Positions 48,796 through 59,426 of a stretch of DNA of 64,000 bases are shown here, piece by piece. Under the pieces are notes generated by a model. That model had not been told where the DNA came from, ran no database searches, and worked only from the letters and a program-made list of their open reading frames with translations. The stretch is from Deltaproteobacteria bacterium (GTDB taxonomy: Bacteria > Myxococcota_A > Polyangia > Polyangiales > Ga0077539): assembly GCA_016218725.1 (NCBI GenBank), contig JACRDB010000137.1, positions 1-64,000 on the forward strand, given 5' to 3'. Positions within the stretch are counted from its first letter, which is position 1. Each line of letters starts with the position of its first letter. A program made the position numbers and the translations under genes.

Positions 48796-51223
48796 CGCCG
48801 AAGAACACCGGGTTGGTGAACGCGAAGGGCGCCGCCCCGGAGCCCGGGAGGCCGTCCTCCAGGCCCCCGGCGGGGCCTCGGGCGATGGCCACCACCCAGC
48901 TCCCGGGGCCCACCGGGAGCGTGAGCGTGGTGTCCAGCCGGAGGACCTCCGCGCTGCGCCGCACGTGCACCGTGGCCACGCGCTGGCCGTCGCGCACCAG
49001 CTCCACCTCGCGCACGGAGACCCACGGGGCCGCCAGCACCCTCACGCGGAAGGTCACGTCCCGCCGGGCGGCGCAGGGCACCGTGTCCCCGGGCTCGTGG
49101 GCCCCGGCGGTGAGCAGGAGCATGGGCCCGGAGGTCACGAAGGCTCTGCCCCGGCGCAGCGCCTGGAGGATCGCCGCGGGGTCCGCGGAGCGGCCCGCGT
49201 GGGCGTACGTCCGGGGGTAGCCCGCCCACTGGTAGGCCACCTGGTGCGAGTCGCTGGAGCCCGTGGCCAGGTACCGCGCGCCGGTGTTCAGGAGCGCGAA
49301 CCAGTCCTGGAGCACCGCCTCCACGAGGTCCACCCGCGCGAGGTAGAAGCCGTTGAACACCTCCAGGGCGTTGTAGGAAGGGTCGTACTCGGGCGAGACC
49401 GCGCGGTTGGTGCGCGGGTCCAGGCCCGTGACGTTGAAGTACCCGATGTTGGGCTGCATCCTCGGGTGGTTCACTTGAATGAACGCGTCCGGGGTGTTGG
49501 CCCGGGCGGCCTGGAAGAGCACCCTCGGGGGCGTGTTCAGGAACGGCGGAGGCCCCCCCGCCGGGGCGCTCGGGTCCGGGCGGTACGGGAACACGTTGAA
49601 GTGCCCCCAGGGCTGCGCGTTGCGGTCCGTGGTGAGCTCCACCGCGGGCACCCAGCGCAGGCGCTCGACGCCCCGCGGGAGGGCCTCGACGCCGGGGCCG
49701 TAGTCCCCCACCACGTTGTGCTCCGTGGGCGTGGCGAAGCCCACCCCCTCGGCCACCAGCGAGGCCACCCGGTCCTGGACGGACACCCTGGAGTCGAAGC
49801 TCGGGTTCGCGTGTACGTGCAGGTCGCAGCCCACCCAGTCGTCCATGGGGACCACGCGCCGGAGCGCCGCGGAGAACTCACCCCGGAGCGTAGGTGTGAC
49901 GGTGACCTCCTGGGTGGCCACGGTCCACTCCGGGCCGTGGGTGACGTGCACCCGGTAGCGCCCCGGGGGCACCGGCAGGTCCGCCACGCCGTCGGGGCAC
50001 AGCACCGCGGTGCCGGCCCCTCGGCCGTCGTGCAGCGGCCCGAAGAGCGGGTCGAGGGTGGGGGCGATGCCCTTGACCTGCACCCGGGCCGGGATTCTCC
50101 GGTCGTAGTCCAGGTCCGTGACGGCCACCCGGAGCCGCCCCCCGGCGGGTACGCTCAGCGCCACCGGCGCCGCGCCCTCGTGGGCGTCGAAGTGCGAGGG
50201 GTCCCCGAGGGCGTGGCCCGGCGCCGTGGCAAAGGCCAGGTAGCGCCCCGGAGGCAGCGGCAGGAGCGAGCGCCGCGACGACGGAGCGGTCACCAGCGCC
50301 ACGCGCCCGGAGGCGTCGAGCACGGTCACCACCGGGCGCTCCCCCTCGGCGCCGTCCACCTCGACGGGCGTGTCCAGGAAGCGCTCCCCGCGCACCAGGG
50401 CCGCCGCCCGCGCGGCGTCGCCCAGGTCCCCCCGCACCAGGAGCAGCACCGCCCGGGTCTCCATCGCCGCGCCGGGCCCGAGCGGCGTGGAGGGCGTGCG
50501 CACCTCCGTGGCGCCCGCGGTGCGCTCGCTCCCGTGGCTGTCCACGGTGAAGCCAAGCTGCAGGTCCCCGCGGGGCGCCGCCCACGCCAGGCCCACGCCC
50601 TGGGTGGCCTGCGCCACCCAGGGGGCCACCCCGTCGCGCGGTTCGAGCACGGTCCCCAGGCCCGGCGCGAAGGGCGGCGCCCCGCCCCAGGAGAGCCTCG
50701 CGCCCAGGAGCGCCCTCCCGGCGTGCACCGTGCCCGTGTTGGTCAGGCGCGTGATGACATGGAGCGCGCGTCGGCCGGGCTCCAGGGTGTAGTCCCGCCG
50801 GAGCGTGAGCGTGGCTTCCCCCGCGCGCACGGTGCCCTCCAGGCGCAAGACGGGCTCTCCCCGCGCCACGAGGGCCTCGAAGCGCGGAGACTCCAGCGCC
50901 GCCTCCCGGCCGTCCAGCCGTAGGAAGAACTCGCACCCCTCCAGGGGCTCGGCGTCGGGGTGCAGCCGGTCCAGCACCTGGAGGAGCGCCCCGGGCTCGT
51001 GGGTGCGGCTCCCGTGGGCGCTCGCGGCCACGGTCACCCGGAGCTCTCGGGATTGCAGCGCCCAGTCCCCGGCCATGGGCGCCCTCGGCGAGGCGCTCCC
51101 TCGGGTGTCCGCCGGGAGCTGGCGCAGCTCCGAGTCCGCCGCGCGCACCACCGTGCGCGTGACCCCCGGACACGCCGAGAAGAGCGCCACGACAGCCATC
51201 CATGGTCGCAGCGGGAGGAACAT
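48776..51223 (-). CDS. CehA/McbA-type PHP-domain metallohydrolase, exported
   Basis: The 815-residue protein has a signal sequence with a possible lipobox (MAVVALFSACPG). A long beta-rich N-terminal half leads to the catalytic part: DLHVHANPSFDSRVSVQDRV, FATPTEHNVVGDYG, FIQVNHPRMQ and ATGSSDSHQ. These are the metal ligands of PHP-type hydrolases of the CehA/McbA family, some of which cleave carbamate pesticides. The natural substrate here is unknown. It begins 4 bp behind the DUF2079 gene and is probably co-transcribed with it. Confidence 0.78.
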   Translation of the reverse strand: MFLPLRPWMAVVALFSACPGVTRTVVRAADSELRQLPADTRGSASPRAPMAGDWALQSRELRVTVAASAHGSRTHEPGALLQVLDRLHPDAEPLEGCEFFLRLDGREAALESPRFEALVARGEPVLRLEGTVRAGEATLTLRRDYTLEPGRRALHVITRLTNTGTVHAGRALLGARLSWGGAPPFAPGLGTVLEPRDGVAPWVAQATQGVGLAWAAPRGDLQLGFTVDSHGSERTAGATEVRTPSTPLGPGAAMETRAVLLLVRGDLGDAARAAALVRGERFLDTPVEVDGAEGERPVVTVLDASGRVALVTAPSSRRSLLPLPPGRYLAFATAPGHALGDPSHFDAHEGAAPVALSVPAGGRLRVAVTDLDYDRRIPARVQVKGIAPTLDPLFGPLHDGRGAGTAVLCPDGVADLPVPPGRYRVHVTHGPEWTVATQEVTVTPTLRGEFSAALRRVVPMDDWVGCDLHVHANPSFDSRVSVQDRVASLVAEGVGFATPTEHNVVGDYGPGVEALPRGVERLRWVPAVELTTDRNAQPWGHFNVFPYRPDPSAPAGGPPPFLNTPPRVLFQAARANTPDAFIQVNHPRMQPNIGYFNVTGLDPRTNRAVSPEYDPSYNALEVFNGFYLARVDLVEAVLQDWFALLNTGARYLATGSSDSHQVAYQWAGYPRTYAHAGRSADPAAILQALRRGRAFVTSGPMLLLTAGAHEPGDTVPCAARRDVTFRVRVLAAPWVSVREVELVRDGQRVATVHVRRSAEVLRLDTTLTLPVGPGSWVVAIARGPAGGLEDGLPGSGAAPFAFTNPVFFGATPPGL

Positions 51224-51227
51224 TGAC

Positions 51228-53093
51228 CTACGGCAACGGTAGCCAGTGAGGCCCCGCCGGGTCCAGCCTGGAGCCGTCTATCCGGCGAGCGCCGAAGTAC
51301 AAGCCCCCGGCGAGCTCCGCGGTCGTGGCCGGGAGGTCTATTTCGGTCCGGAGCACCTCCCCGGGTCTGGCATACATGGGCAGGAACACCCCATCAAAGG
51401 GCTGAAATGCGTAGGTGTTTGTAGGGTCTTGTCGGTCCAGGTGGGGTCTCATCGCACCCCAGCCTAGCTCGAAGCCCAGGTCCAGGGGCCAGGCCCTGGT
51501 GGGTACGAGCAGGAGCACCACGTGGGTGCCGTGGGGTGTGGGGCTCATGCCCCAGCCCGCGAGGGTGAGCGAGGGACCCGCCTCGCAGTGGGCGGGGCGC
51601 GCTCTCGGGTCGGGGTCGAAGTCCACGTAGCGGGTGCGGGCCCAGGAGCGCGTAGGCCAGCCGACGCGGAGCACGAGGTACGGCCCCACCACGGCGAAGA
51701 CGCCGTATTTGCGTCGGGAGAGGGTGCCACGGACGAGGCGCTCCTCCTCGCTGCGCCAGAGCTCCTGGCGGCCGGCGTAGAGGGCCCGGTGGTCCGTGGA
51801 GAGCACGAGGAAGTCAATCCTGCGGGCGGGAGGGGGCGAGCGAAAGAGCCGGGTGCGCTCGGCCAGATGGGGCAGGAGGTGGTCCGGGGCGCTGACCGAG
51901 GCGTCCCTCGGGAGGAGGTCCACGAGGGTGTCCAGGGCGGCCTGGCGCGCGTCGGCGACGAAGGCGTTGCGCTCGAAGCGCCCTCCCAGGAGCGGCAGGG
52001 AGCCCGCGCGGTGCTGCATATGGAGCGAGCCCAGGGTCACCGCGGCGAGGGCGGCGAGGGCCTGGCGGTCACCCCAGACGCCCGCCCGGGCCACGAGGCG
52101 CCCCACCCCGTGGGCGCTGGCCACGAGCAGGAAGGGCACCGTAAGGGTAGCATAATGTGAGTGTACCTGTGGTGCCGTAGGGAACTGTGAGAGTAAATTG
52201 ATGCCCACCGGGGCGAGGGCCGGCAGGAGCCACCGTGGCGCCAGGAGGGCCGTGAAGGCCACCGGGACCAGGAGCCTCGGGACGTAGAGCAATCTCACGG
52301 GGGTGGCGAGCTCGCGGGCCACCGCGAGGGGATGCTTGAAGAGGGACGCCACGATGGCCGCGGGGGAGGCCCCGAGGTGGCCGTAATGGAGCTGGAGCGA
52401 GCCCGCGCGAGGGAGGAAGCGCGGGGCGATGACCAGGAGCCAGAGGGCGAAGTACGCAAAGGACACGAGCGCCACCAGGAGGCCGGCCCGGCGCTGGTCT
52501 CTCCGCAGGGCCATGGCGACGCCCACCAGGCCCGTGCACAGGGCGACGTCCTCGCGGCACAGGGCGGCCAGGACGAGGCACCAGAGGGCGGGGCGGGTCT
52601 TGCGCTGGTCGAGGAGGTCCAGGGCGAGCCCGAGGGGCAGGAGGGCCAGGGAGCTCGGGTGGAACTCGTAGGTGGCGATGGAGCCCACCACCGGGAGGAG
52701 GAAATACACCCCCGCGCAGGCGTACGCGGCGGCCGGGTGGCCGACCCTCCTGGCGGCGACGCGGGCCAGGGGGATCGCCGTGGCGGCGACGCACACGGCC
52801 TGCACCACCAGGAGCATGGGGGCCACGGGGACCAGCCTCCCGAGGAGCCCGAGGGGCAAAAGCACCCAGGACAGGTGCAGCCCCCAGAGGGAGGCGCCCA
52901 CCATGGGGTTGTAGAAATCCCCGTGGCCGGCGCCCCACACCAGGCGGGTATAGAACGCGAGGTCGAAGGTCTCGTTGTGGTAGGTGCGAAAGCGCGCCAG
53001 GGCCAGCGCGGAGAAGAGCGCGGCGGCGCCGAGGGCGATGTTCGAGACGCGGCTCCAGGGGAAGCGCTCCTCGGTGGGCGGGGGCGGGTCCAT
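51228..53093 (-). CDS. DUF2079 polytopic membrane protein
   Basis: The 621-residue protein starts with a cytoplasmic Pro-rich stretch, then ARFRTYHNETFDLAFYTRLV followed by WGAGHGDFYNP, the DUF2079 hallmark. About ten transmembrane helices follow (LVVQAVCVAATAIPLARVAA, AGLLVALVSFAYFALWLLVI and others). The last 200 residues form a soluble domain (FLVLSTDHRALYAG, RTRYVDFDPDPRARP). The family resembles GT-C glycosyltransferases in topology. Its function is not known. The CehA-like gene follows directly. Confidence 0.8.
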   Translation of the reverse strand: MDPPPPTEERFPWSRVSNIALGAAALFSALALARFRTYHNETFDLAFYTRLVWGAGHGDFYNPMVGASLWGLHLSWVLLPLGLLGRLVPVAPMLLVVQAVCVAATAIPLARVAARRVGHPAAAYACAGVYFLLPVVGSIATYEFHPSSLALLPLGLALDLLDQRKTRPALWCLVLAALCREDVALCTGLVGVAMALRRDQRRAGLLVALVSFAYFALWLLVIAPRFLPRAGSLQLHYGHLGASPAAIVASLFKHPLAVARELATPVRLLYVPRLLVPVAFTALLAPRWLLPALAPVGINLLSQFPTAPQVHSHYATLTVPFLLVASAHGVGRLVARAGVWGDRQALAALAAVTLGSLHMQHRAGSLPLLGGRFERNAFVADARQAALDTLVDLLPRDASVSAPDHLLPHLAERTRLFRSPPPARRIDFLVLSTDHRALYAGRQELWRSEEERLVRGTLSRRKYGVFAVVGPYLVLRVGWPTRSWARTRYVDFDPDPRARPAHCEAGPSLTLAGWGMSPTPHGTHVVLLLVPTRAWPLDLGFELGWGAMRPHLDRQDPTNTYAFQPFDGVFLPMYARPGEVLRTEIDLPATTAELAGGLYFGARRIDGSRLDPAGPHWLPLP

Positions 53094-53141
53094 GCGCGCG
53101 GGCCGCGGTTCCTATACCGCGTTCCGGCGCCGAGGGAAGCG

Positions 53142-54266
53142 CTACTCCACCGCGTCGGGGAACTGCGTGACCAGGCTCTGCCCCACGCGGCGGTAGCCCG
53201 CCAGCCAGCGGTCGCGGTCCCGGGGTGTCATGGCCTCGATGTGAACGCCGAAGCCCGCCGGGGCGCTGGCGCCCTGGGAGGCCCCGAAGGGCCTGGTCCA
53301 GATGACCTGGCACTCCAGGTGGACCATGGTGTCGTCCCCGTGGGGGCGCAGCTCCAGCCACACCAGCGAGCCCCTGGACGGCGGGAGCACCGTGCGCACG
53401 AAGACCCCCTCCTTGGAGAGGTTGTACGTCACCCCGTGGCGCACCCTCGACGCCCCCGCCGCGCGGAAGCGGGCCACGGTGGCGTGCAGGAGCCTGGCGC
53501 TCTCGCGCCCGTCGGTGCTGGCCGTCCGGAGCTGGTCATTGAGGAGGAACAGCGCGTCCTCCGGCGGCGCGTTGCGGCTCACCACGCTAGCGCGGGCGCT
53601 CAGGAGAGCCTTGAGGAGCGAGGGCACCTCCGGCGCCGCCGTGGTGAGCACCCAGGGTCGCCGGGACGGGTCCGCCGCCTGGAGGGCCGTGACGTCCCTC
53701 GCGGGCGTCCCCCGGAAGAGCGCCGCGTCCGCCAGGACGGCGCACACCTCGGAGAGCGCCAGGGCCCCGGCGAGCTCGTCCGGGTCCGCCGCGAAGAGCA
53801 CCTCGAAGCCCACCGCGCGCAAGGGACGCGCGCGCATCCGGCGCTCGTCCGGGTCCGTGAAGGCCACCACCACCGCGCCGCGGGTGACCGAGGGGTTTGC
53901 GTCCAGCTCCAGCGCGCACAGGGCCCTGGCCGTAGGGCCAAGCTCGTCCAGGTTGTCCACGGGCACCGCCGTGTCCGCGCCCCAGGACAGGGCCTCGGCC
54001 ATGGAGGCGTCGGTGGCCTCCCGGACCAGCGCCACCACCGGGAGCTGGGCCAGCTCGCGGGTGCCCCTCAAGCGCCCGAGGAGGGACTCCACACCCACCG
54101 TGCGGGTGTCCACCACCAGGGGCACCGGGAGCCCCTTGAGCAGCCCCGGGACCCGCTCGGGGTCTTCCGTGTGGGCCGCCCCGAGCCCCGCGTCGTGGAG
54201 GGTTTCAAGCACCCGCTCGGGGCCCAGGAGGCTCCCGTCGGAGACCAGGAGGAGGTTCGTTGCCAC
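53142..54266 (-). CDS. PilZ-domain protein with receiver-like N-terminal region
   Basis: The 374-residue protein has two segments resembling response-regulator receiver folds (NLLLVSDGSLLGPERVLETL, LPVVALVREATDASMAEALS and later GAVVVAFTDPDERRMRARPL, LFAADPDELAGAL). A PilZ-like C-terminus follows (YNLSKEGVFVRTVLPPSRGS, LVWLELRPHG, HLECQVIWTRPF, GFGVHIEAMTP). PilZ domains often bind cyclic-di-GMP, though in this subtype (NLSxxGxFV) the N-terminal RxxxR motif is not obvious. It may regulate motility or surface polymers. GTG 54266 gives a start within the upstream glycosyltransferase gene (62-bp overlap). Confidence 0.7.
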   Translation of the reverse strand: MATNLLLVSDGSLLGPERVLETLHDAGLGAAHTEDPERVPGLLKGLPVPLVVDTRTVGVESLLGRLRGTRELAQLPVVALVREATDASMAEALSWGADTAVPVDNLDELGPTARALCALELDANPSVTRGAVVVAFTDPDERRMRARPLRAVGFEVLFAADPDELAGALALSEVCAVLADAALFRGTPARDVTALQAADPSRRPWVLTTAAPEVPSLLKALLSARASVVSRNAPPEDALFLLNDQLRTASTDGRESARLLHATVARFRAAGASRVRHGVTYNLSKEGVFVRTVLPPSRGSLVWLELRPHGDDTMVHLECQVIWTRPFGASQGASAPAGFGVHIEAMTPRDRDRWLAGYRRVGQSLVTQFPDAVE

Positions 54267-55428
54267 ACCCCTCCAAACGGCGCCCCACGGCCGAGCATGA
54301 GCGGTCACCCCCCAGGAGCACCCCCTCCAACCACCCCGCGGTGGCCTCCCAGGTGTGCCCCGAGGCCCGTGAAAGCCCACACTGGCCGAGCGTTGAACGC
54401 TTTTGAAAATCGTTCACCAGGGTCTCCAGGGCGGCTTGAAAGTCCTCGGGGCTCCGGGCGACGACCCCGGCGTCGCCGAGGAGCTCCCGGACGCCGCCGG
54501 AGTCCGTGGCGAGCACCGCCAGGCCCGCCCCGAGGGCCTCCAAAATGGCCACCGGGGCGCCCTCGGAGCGCCCGTCGGGGAGCGCGAGGGCGTGGTGCAG
54601 GAGGAGGTCCGAGCGTTGGAGCCAGTGGTCCCGGGTCTCGGGGCTCACCGCCCCGAGGAGGCTCACCCCTTCGGGGTCCCGGGCGCGGAGCGCTTCGAGG
54701 TGGGGTCTCTCGGGGCCGTCGCCCAGGACCACCAGCCGCAGGGGGAGCCCCCGGGCACGGAGGGAGAGCACGGCCTCCACGGTGTGTCCCACACCCTTCA
54801 CGGGCACGAGGCGACCCACCGCCAGGGCGGTGACCGTGTCCCTCGGGCCATGGGCGACCGGCTGGGGGACGGGATCAAAGCCCATGGGGCGCACGGTGAC
54901 GGGCAGGGTCCCGGGGACCGCCGGGAGGAGGCCCCGGTGCGTGACCTGGACGTGGGTGGCGCCATGGAAACAGAGCGCCCTCAAAGGCGCCGGGAGCCTC
55001 TGGAGGAGCCAGCCGTCGGTGCCGTGGACCACTGCGAGGTGCGGCCTCCCGGCGCGCACCAGCCCCGCGATGGGGGCCGACGGCAGGGCGAAGTGGGACA
55101 CCAGCGCGTCGCAGCGCTCGAAGGCCCGCGCGGAGGCTCCCAGGGCCCCGAGGGCGAAGGCTCCGGCCCCGAGCCACGCGGCGGGGGAGGCCCGCAGGCG
55201 CTCGGGCGCCCCGGGGCCGTAGAAGGTCCGGGCGGGGCGGTAGGGGACCGGGACCACACGCACACCGGGCTCCGGGAGGGGCTCTTCTCCGGGGCTCCAG
55301 GGGCACACCACGGTGACGCGGTTTCCGCGCCGTGCGAGGGCCCTGGCCATGGCCCGGACGAAGCACCCCGCGACAGGGTCCCTGGGGTGGGGCCACGCGG
55401 TGCAGAGCATGCCGAGGTGCGGTTCCAT
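54205..55428 (-). CDS. GT4-family glycosyltransferase
   Basis: The 407-residue protein begins MEPHLGMLCTAWPHPRDPVA and shows the GT-B fold. The N-terminal acceptor domain contains FVRAMARALARRGNRVTVVC, and the C-terminal donor domain contains TALAVGRLVPVKGVGHTVEA, RLVVLGDGPERPHLEALRAR, VSLLGAVSPETRDHWLQRSD and EGAPVAILEALGAGLAVLAT. EGxPxxxLEAxAxG is the nucleotide-sugar binding signature. It probably builds a capsule, lipopolysaccharide or exopolysaccharide. The start is 30 bp from that of the divergent biotin carboxylase gene. Confidence 0.88.
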   Translation of the reverse strand: MEPHLGMLCTAWPHPRDPVAGCFVRAMARALARRGNRVTVVCPWSPGEEPLPEPGVRVVPVPYRPARTFYGPGAPERLRASPAAWLGAGAFALGALGASARAFERCDALVSHFALPSAPIAGLVRAGRPHLAVVHGTDGWLLQRLPAPLRALCFHGATHVQVTHRGLLPAVPGTLPVTVRPMGFDPVPQPVAHGPRDTVTALAVGRLVPVKGVGHTVEAVLSLRARGLPLRLVVLGDGPERPHLEALRARDPEGVSLLGAVSPETRDHWLQRSDLLLHHALALPDGRSEGAPVAILEALGAGLAVLATDSGGVRELLGDAGVVARSPEDFQAALETLVNDFQKRSTLGQCGLSRASGHTWEATAGWLEGVLLGGDRSCSAVGRRLEGCGNEPPPGLRREPPGPRAGA

Positions 55429-55458
55429 GGCGCGTGGGGTGTGTGGTATCGAGCGGCG

Positions 55459-56829
55459 ATGTTCAAGCGCGTACTGATCGCCAACCGGGGAGAGATCGCC
55501 GCCCGGGTGGCCCGCACCTGCCGTCGGCTCGGGGTGTCCTCGGTGGGGGTGTACTCCGAGGCCGACGCCGGGGCGTACCACACCACGGTGATGGACCGGA
55601 GCGAGCTGGTAGGCCCCGCGGCGGTGCGGGAGAGCTATTTGAACATCCCGGCGCTGCTGGAGGTCGCGACGCGCACGGGGGCCGAGGCGGTGCACCCTGG
55701 CTACGGACTCCTGAGCGAGAAGGTGCACTTCGCCCGCGCCGTGGAGGAGGCGGGCCTTGTCTGGATCGGGCCTCCGCCGGCGGTGCTGGAGCGCCTCGGG
55801 GACAAGATGCGCTCGCGGGCCACGGCGCGCGCCGCGGGGGTCTCGCCGGTGCCGGGCTCCGACGGGCCGGTGGCCACGCTGGACGAGGCCCGCGCCGTGG
55901 CGGCCGCGGTGGGCTACCCGGTGCTGGTCAAGCCCGTGGGCGGCGGCGGCGGCATCGGGATGCAGGCGGTGCGCGACGAGGCGGGGCTGGAGCGGGCGAT
56001 GAAGTCCTCCAGCGACCGGGCGGCGCAGGCCTTCGGGGACCCGAGGGTGTACGTGGAGCGCTGCGTGGAGCGGCCGAGGCACGTGGAGGTGCAGCTCTTC
56101 GGGGACACCCACGGGGCGGTGGTGGCCCTCGGGGAGCGCGAGTGCTCCGTGCAGCGGCGGCACCAGAAGGTGCTGGAGGAGTCGCCTGCGCCGGCGTTTG
56201 CGGGCCCCGAGGGGGCGTCGCACCGGGCGCGGATCCTGGCCGCGGCGGAGCGCCTGGGGCGCGCGGCGGGCTACGTGGGGGCGGGCACCTGCGAGTTCCT
56301 CTGGGACGGCGCGCGGGGGGAGTTCTATTTCCTGGAGGTGAACTGCCGCATCCAGGTGGAGCATGCGGTGACGGAGCTGGTGCTGGGCGTGGACCTGGTG
56401 GAGCACCAGCTCCGGGTGGCCTGCGGCGAGGCGCTGTCCGGCGAGCTCCTGGGCGCCGTGGCCACGGGGCATGCGATCGAGGCGAGGCTCTGCGCCGAGG
56501 ACCCGTCCAAGGGATTTCTCCCTCGCCCTGGTGAGGTCCGGGAGCTCGTCTGGCCGGAGGGAGAGGGCGTTCGGGTGGACGCCGGGGTGGCCGCCCCCGG
56601 GGCGGTGACGCCGCACTACGACTCGATGTTCGCCAAGGTGATCGCCCACGGCCGGGACCGCGACGAGGCCCTCGCGCGGCTCTCGGGGGCGCTCCATCGC
56701 GCCGTGGTGGCGCCGCTGGTGACGAACCTCCCGTTCCTGCGCGCGGTGCTGGCCAGCGACGAGTTCCGCGCGGGCGCCTACGACACGTCCTTCGCCGAGG
56801 CCTTCGCGAAGCGCAAGCCCGCCGGGTAG
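55459..56829 (+). CDS. accC: Biotin carboxylase (acetyl-CoA/acyl-CoA carboxylase subunit)
   Basis: The 456-residue enzyme carboxylates biotin on a carrier protein using ATP and bicarbonate. It starts MFKRVLIANRGEIAARVART, has the ATP-grasp glycine loop KPVGGGGGIGMQAV, HVEVQLFGDTHG, ECSVQRRHQKVLEESPAPAF and the catalytic NCRIQVEHAVTELVLGVDLV. The common form reads NTRxQVEHPVTE, so two residues differ, but the Arg, Glu and His are kept. No biotin carrier (accB) is adjacent. It could serve acetyl-CoA carboxylase or another acyl-CoA carboxylase. Confidence 0.92.
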   Translation: MFKRVLIANRGEIAARVARTCRRLGVSSVGVYSEADAGAYHTTVMDRSELVGPAAVRESYLNIPALLEVATRTGAEAVHPGYGLLSEKVHFARAVEEAGLVWIGPPPAVLERLGDKMRSRATARAAGVSPVPGSDGPVATLDEARAVAAAVGYPVLVKPVGGGGGIGMQAVRDEAGLERAMKSSSDRAAQAFGDPRVYVERCVERPRHVEVQLFGDTHGAVVALGERECSVQRRHQKVLEESPAPAFAGPEGASHRARILAAAERLGRAAGYVGAGTCEFLWDGARGEFYFLEVNCRIQVEHAVTELVLGVDLVEHQLRVACGEALSGELLGAVATGHAIEARLCAEDPSKGFLPRPGEVRELVWPEGEGVRVDAGVAAPGAVTPHYDSMFAKVIAHGRDRDEALARLSGALHRAVVAPLVTNLPFLRAVLASDEFRAGAYDTSFAEAFAKRKPAG

Positions 56830-56830
56830 G

Positions 56831-57301
56831 TCACCACGCAGGGCACACGGCGCAGCTCCCGTCGCGCTGCGCCGTCGCGTCGGAGCACGCGCGCCGGGCT
56901 CGCTCGCAGCGGGGGTGCGGGGCCTCCGCCGCGCCCCCCGTGAGCCGGCAGATCATCCCCGCGGCGGTGCAGATCTGCGCGCTCGCGCGGCAGATGTCCC
57001 GGCACTCCGTGGCCCCGAGGAGCTGCTGCTGGCCACCGGTAAGCTCCCGCTCGTGGAGGGCCACCGCGTCGACGTTGGGGTCGAGCACCGCCGGGGTCGC
57101 GGGCGCCACGGGCGCCGTGGGTTGCGCGTCGGGCTCCTCGCCGGTGGACGCGGGCGCCCCCGCGGAGGCCGTGGACTGCACGCTGGGGGCGTTCTCGCCC
57201 CCGGAGGTGGCCGCGCGCTGCTCCGCCCCCGACGGCGCCGGCGAGCGCCCCGCGCAGGCCGCCAGCGCGAGGCACAGCCACGGCGCGAGGGCCCGCCTCA
57301 C
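56831..57301 (-). CDS. Cys-containing lipoprotein of unknown function
   Basis: The 156-residue product (GTG 57301) starts MRRALAPWLCLALAACAGRS with lipobox LAAC. An Ala/Pro/Thr linker follows, then a small helical Cys-rich domain (CRDICRASAQICTAAGMICR, PRCERARRACSDATAQRDGS, CAVCPAW). The spaced Cys pattern is seen in myxobacterial lipoproteins of unknown function. GTGA overlap with the upstream dehydrogenase-like gene shows translational coupling. It is the last gene of a three-gene operon. Confidence 0.68.
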   Translation of the reverse strand: MRRALAPWLCLALAACAGRSPAPSGAEQRAATSGGENAPSVQSTASAGAPASTGEEPDAQPTAPVAPATPAVLDPNVDAVALHERELTGGQQQLLGATECRDICRASAQICTAAGMICRLTGGAAEAPHPRCERARRACSDATAQRDGSCAVCPAW

Positions 57302-58334
57302 GCTTCGAGCTCCTTCACGGTCACCTTCGAGGGCGCCCCGGGCAGCGCATGCATCCTCGCGACGGCCTCGTCGAGGGTCACGCACTGGTCAATGAAGTAC
57401 ACCGCACGACCCCGCGGAGGGTGCTCGGCCAGGAGCAGGCCCAGCGCCGCCAGGGCCTCGCCCCCGGCGCGCATGCCGTCGTCCACCCGGAGCCCGAGGG
57501 TCACCACCCGGTCCCCCTCGGCCCGCGCCACCAGCTCCGTGTCCGAGGGCCTCCCGGCGAGCAGCACCCTCCGGAGAAGAGAGAAATACACCCCCAGGAA
57601 CCACAAGAACACCCCGCTCCCGAGGAGCCACGCGGGCATCGCCAGGAACATCGTCTGGAGCACCCGAGGGTACGGCGAGAGGTACACCCTGGTGTCCACC
57701 CCGAGGCTGTGGTGCAGCATCGGGCCCTCGGCCATCGCGCTCTCCAGCGTGGGGAAGACCCCCGAGGGGAAGGGCAGCGCGGGGCCCCGGAGCACCGTGG
57801 GGCCCGTCACCCGCTGGCCGGCCTCGTAGCGCACCGTCGGCACCCGGAGCGTGTCCGTCATGAGCTTCACGGTGCTCTCCCCCGCGCCCGCGAAGGGCGT
57901 CGTCCGTGCGGCCCACACCACCCTCCGGGCGTTGCCCGCCCGCCGCGCCGCCTCCGCCGCCAGGAGGTTCGACAGCCCCGTGAAGATCCCCGCCCCGAGC
58001 ACCACCGCCCCCTTCGGGGAGGGCACATCCTTCAGCGTGTCATGCAGGCGCTCCACCACCGCCCGGTCCGAAGAGGCCTCCACGAAGGTCACCCCGCGCT
58101 CCAGGCAGTGCCTCGCCAGCGCGTCCGGCGGCGCCCTCGTCGCGTCGGCCACGTCCAGTACAAGGTCCACGCCGTCCAGCGCCCCGAAGGTCTCCGGCCG
58201 CGTGAGGTCCACCTGCACCCCGTCGGGCCCCCGGGCCGAGCGGCCCGCCACCTTCACCTCCACCCCGGGCAGCCCCTGGAGGGCCTTCACCGCCCTCGCC
58301 CCGAGGTAACCCCCCCCGCCGAGCACCACCAGCT

Positions 58335-58338
<4 letters not shown>
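57298..58338 (-). CDS. Saccharopine-dehydrogenase-like NAD(P)-binding protein
   Basis: The 346-residue protein starts with a dinucleotide-binding fold, MKLVVLGGGGYLGARAVKAL, followed by VKVAGRSARGPDGVQVDLTR and VDLVLDVADATRAPPDALAR. It continues with FVEASSDRAVVERL and AGIFTGLSNLLAAEAARRAG, as in saccharopine-dehydrogenase-like proteins. A hydrophobic helix at about 250-270 (FLAMPAWLLGSGVFLWFLGV) suggests membrane association. Members act in lysine metabolism or, in the membrane-bound branch, in lipid-related redox reactions. The ATG overlaps the stop of the VanY-like gene by 4 bp. Confidence 0.72.
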
Positions 58339-59405
<1,067 letters not shown>

Positions 59406-59426
59406 GGTAACACCCCAAGGGAGCCC

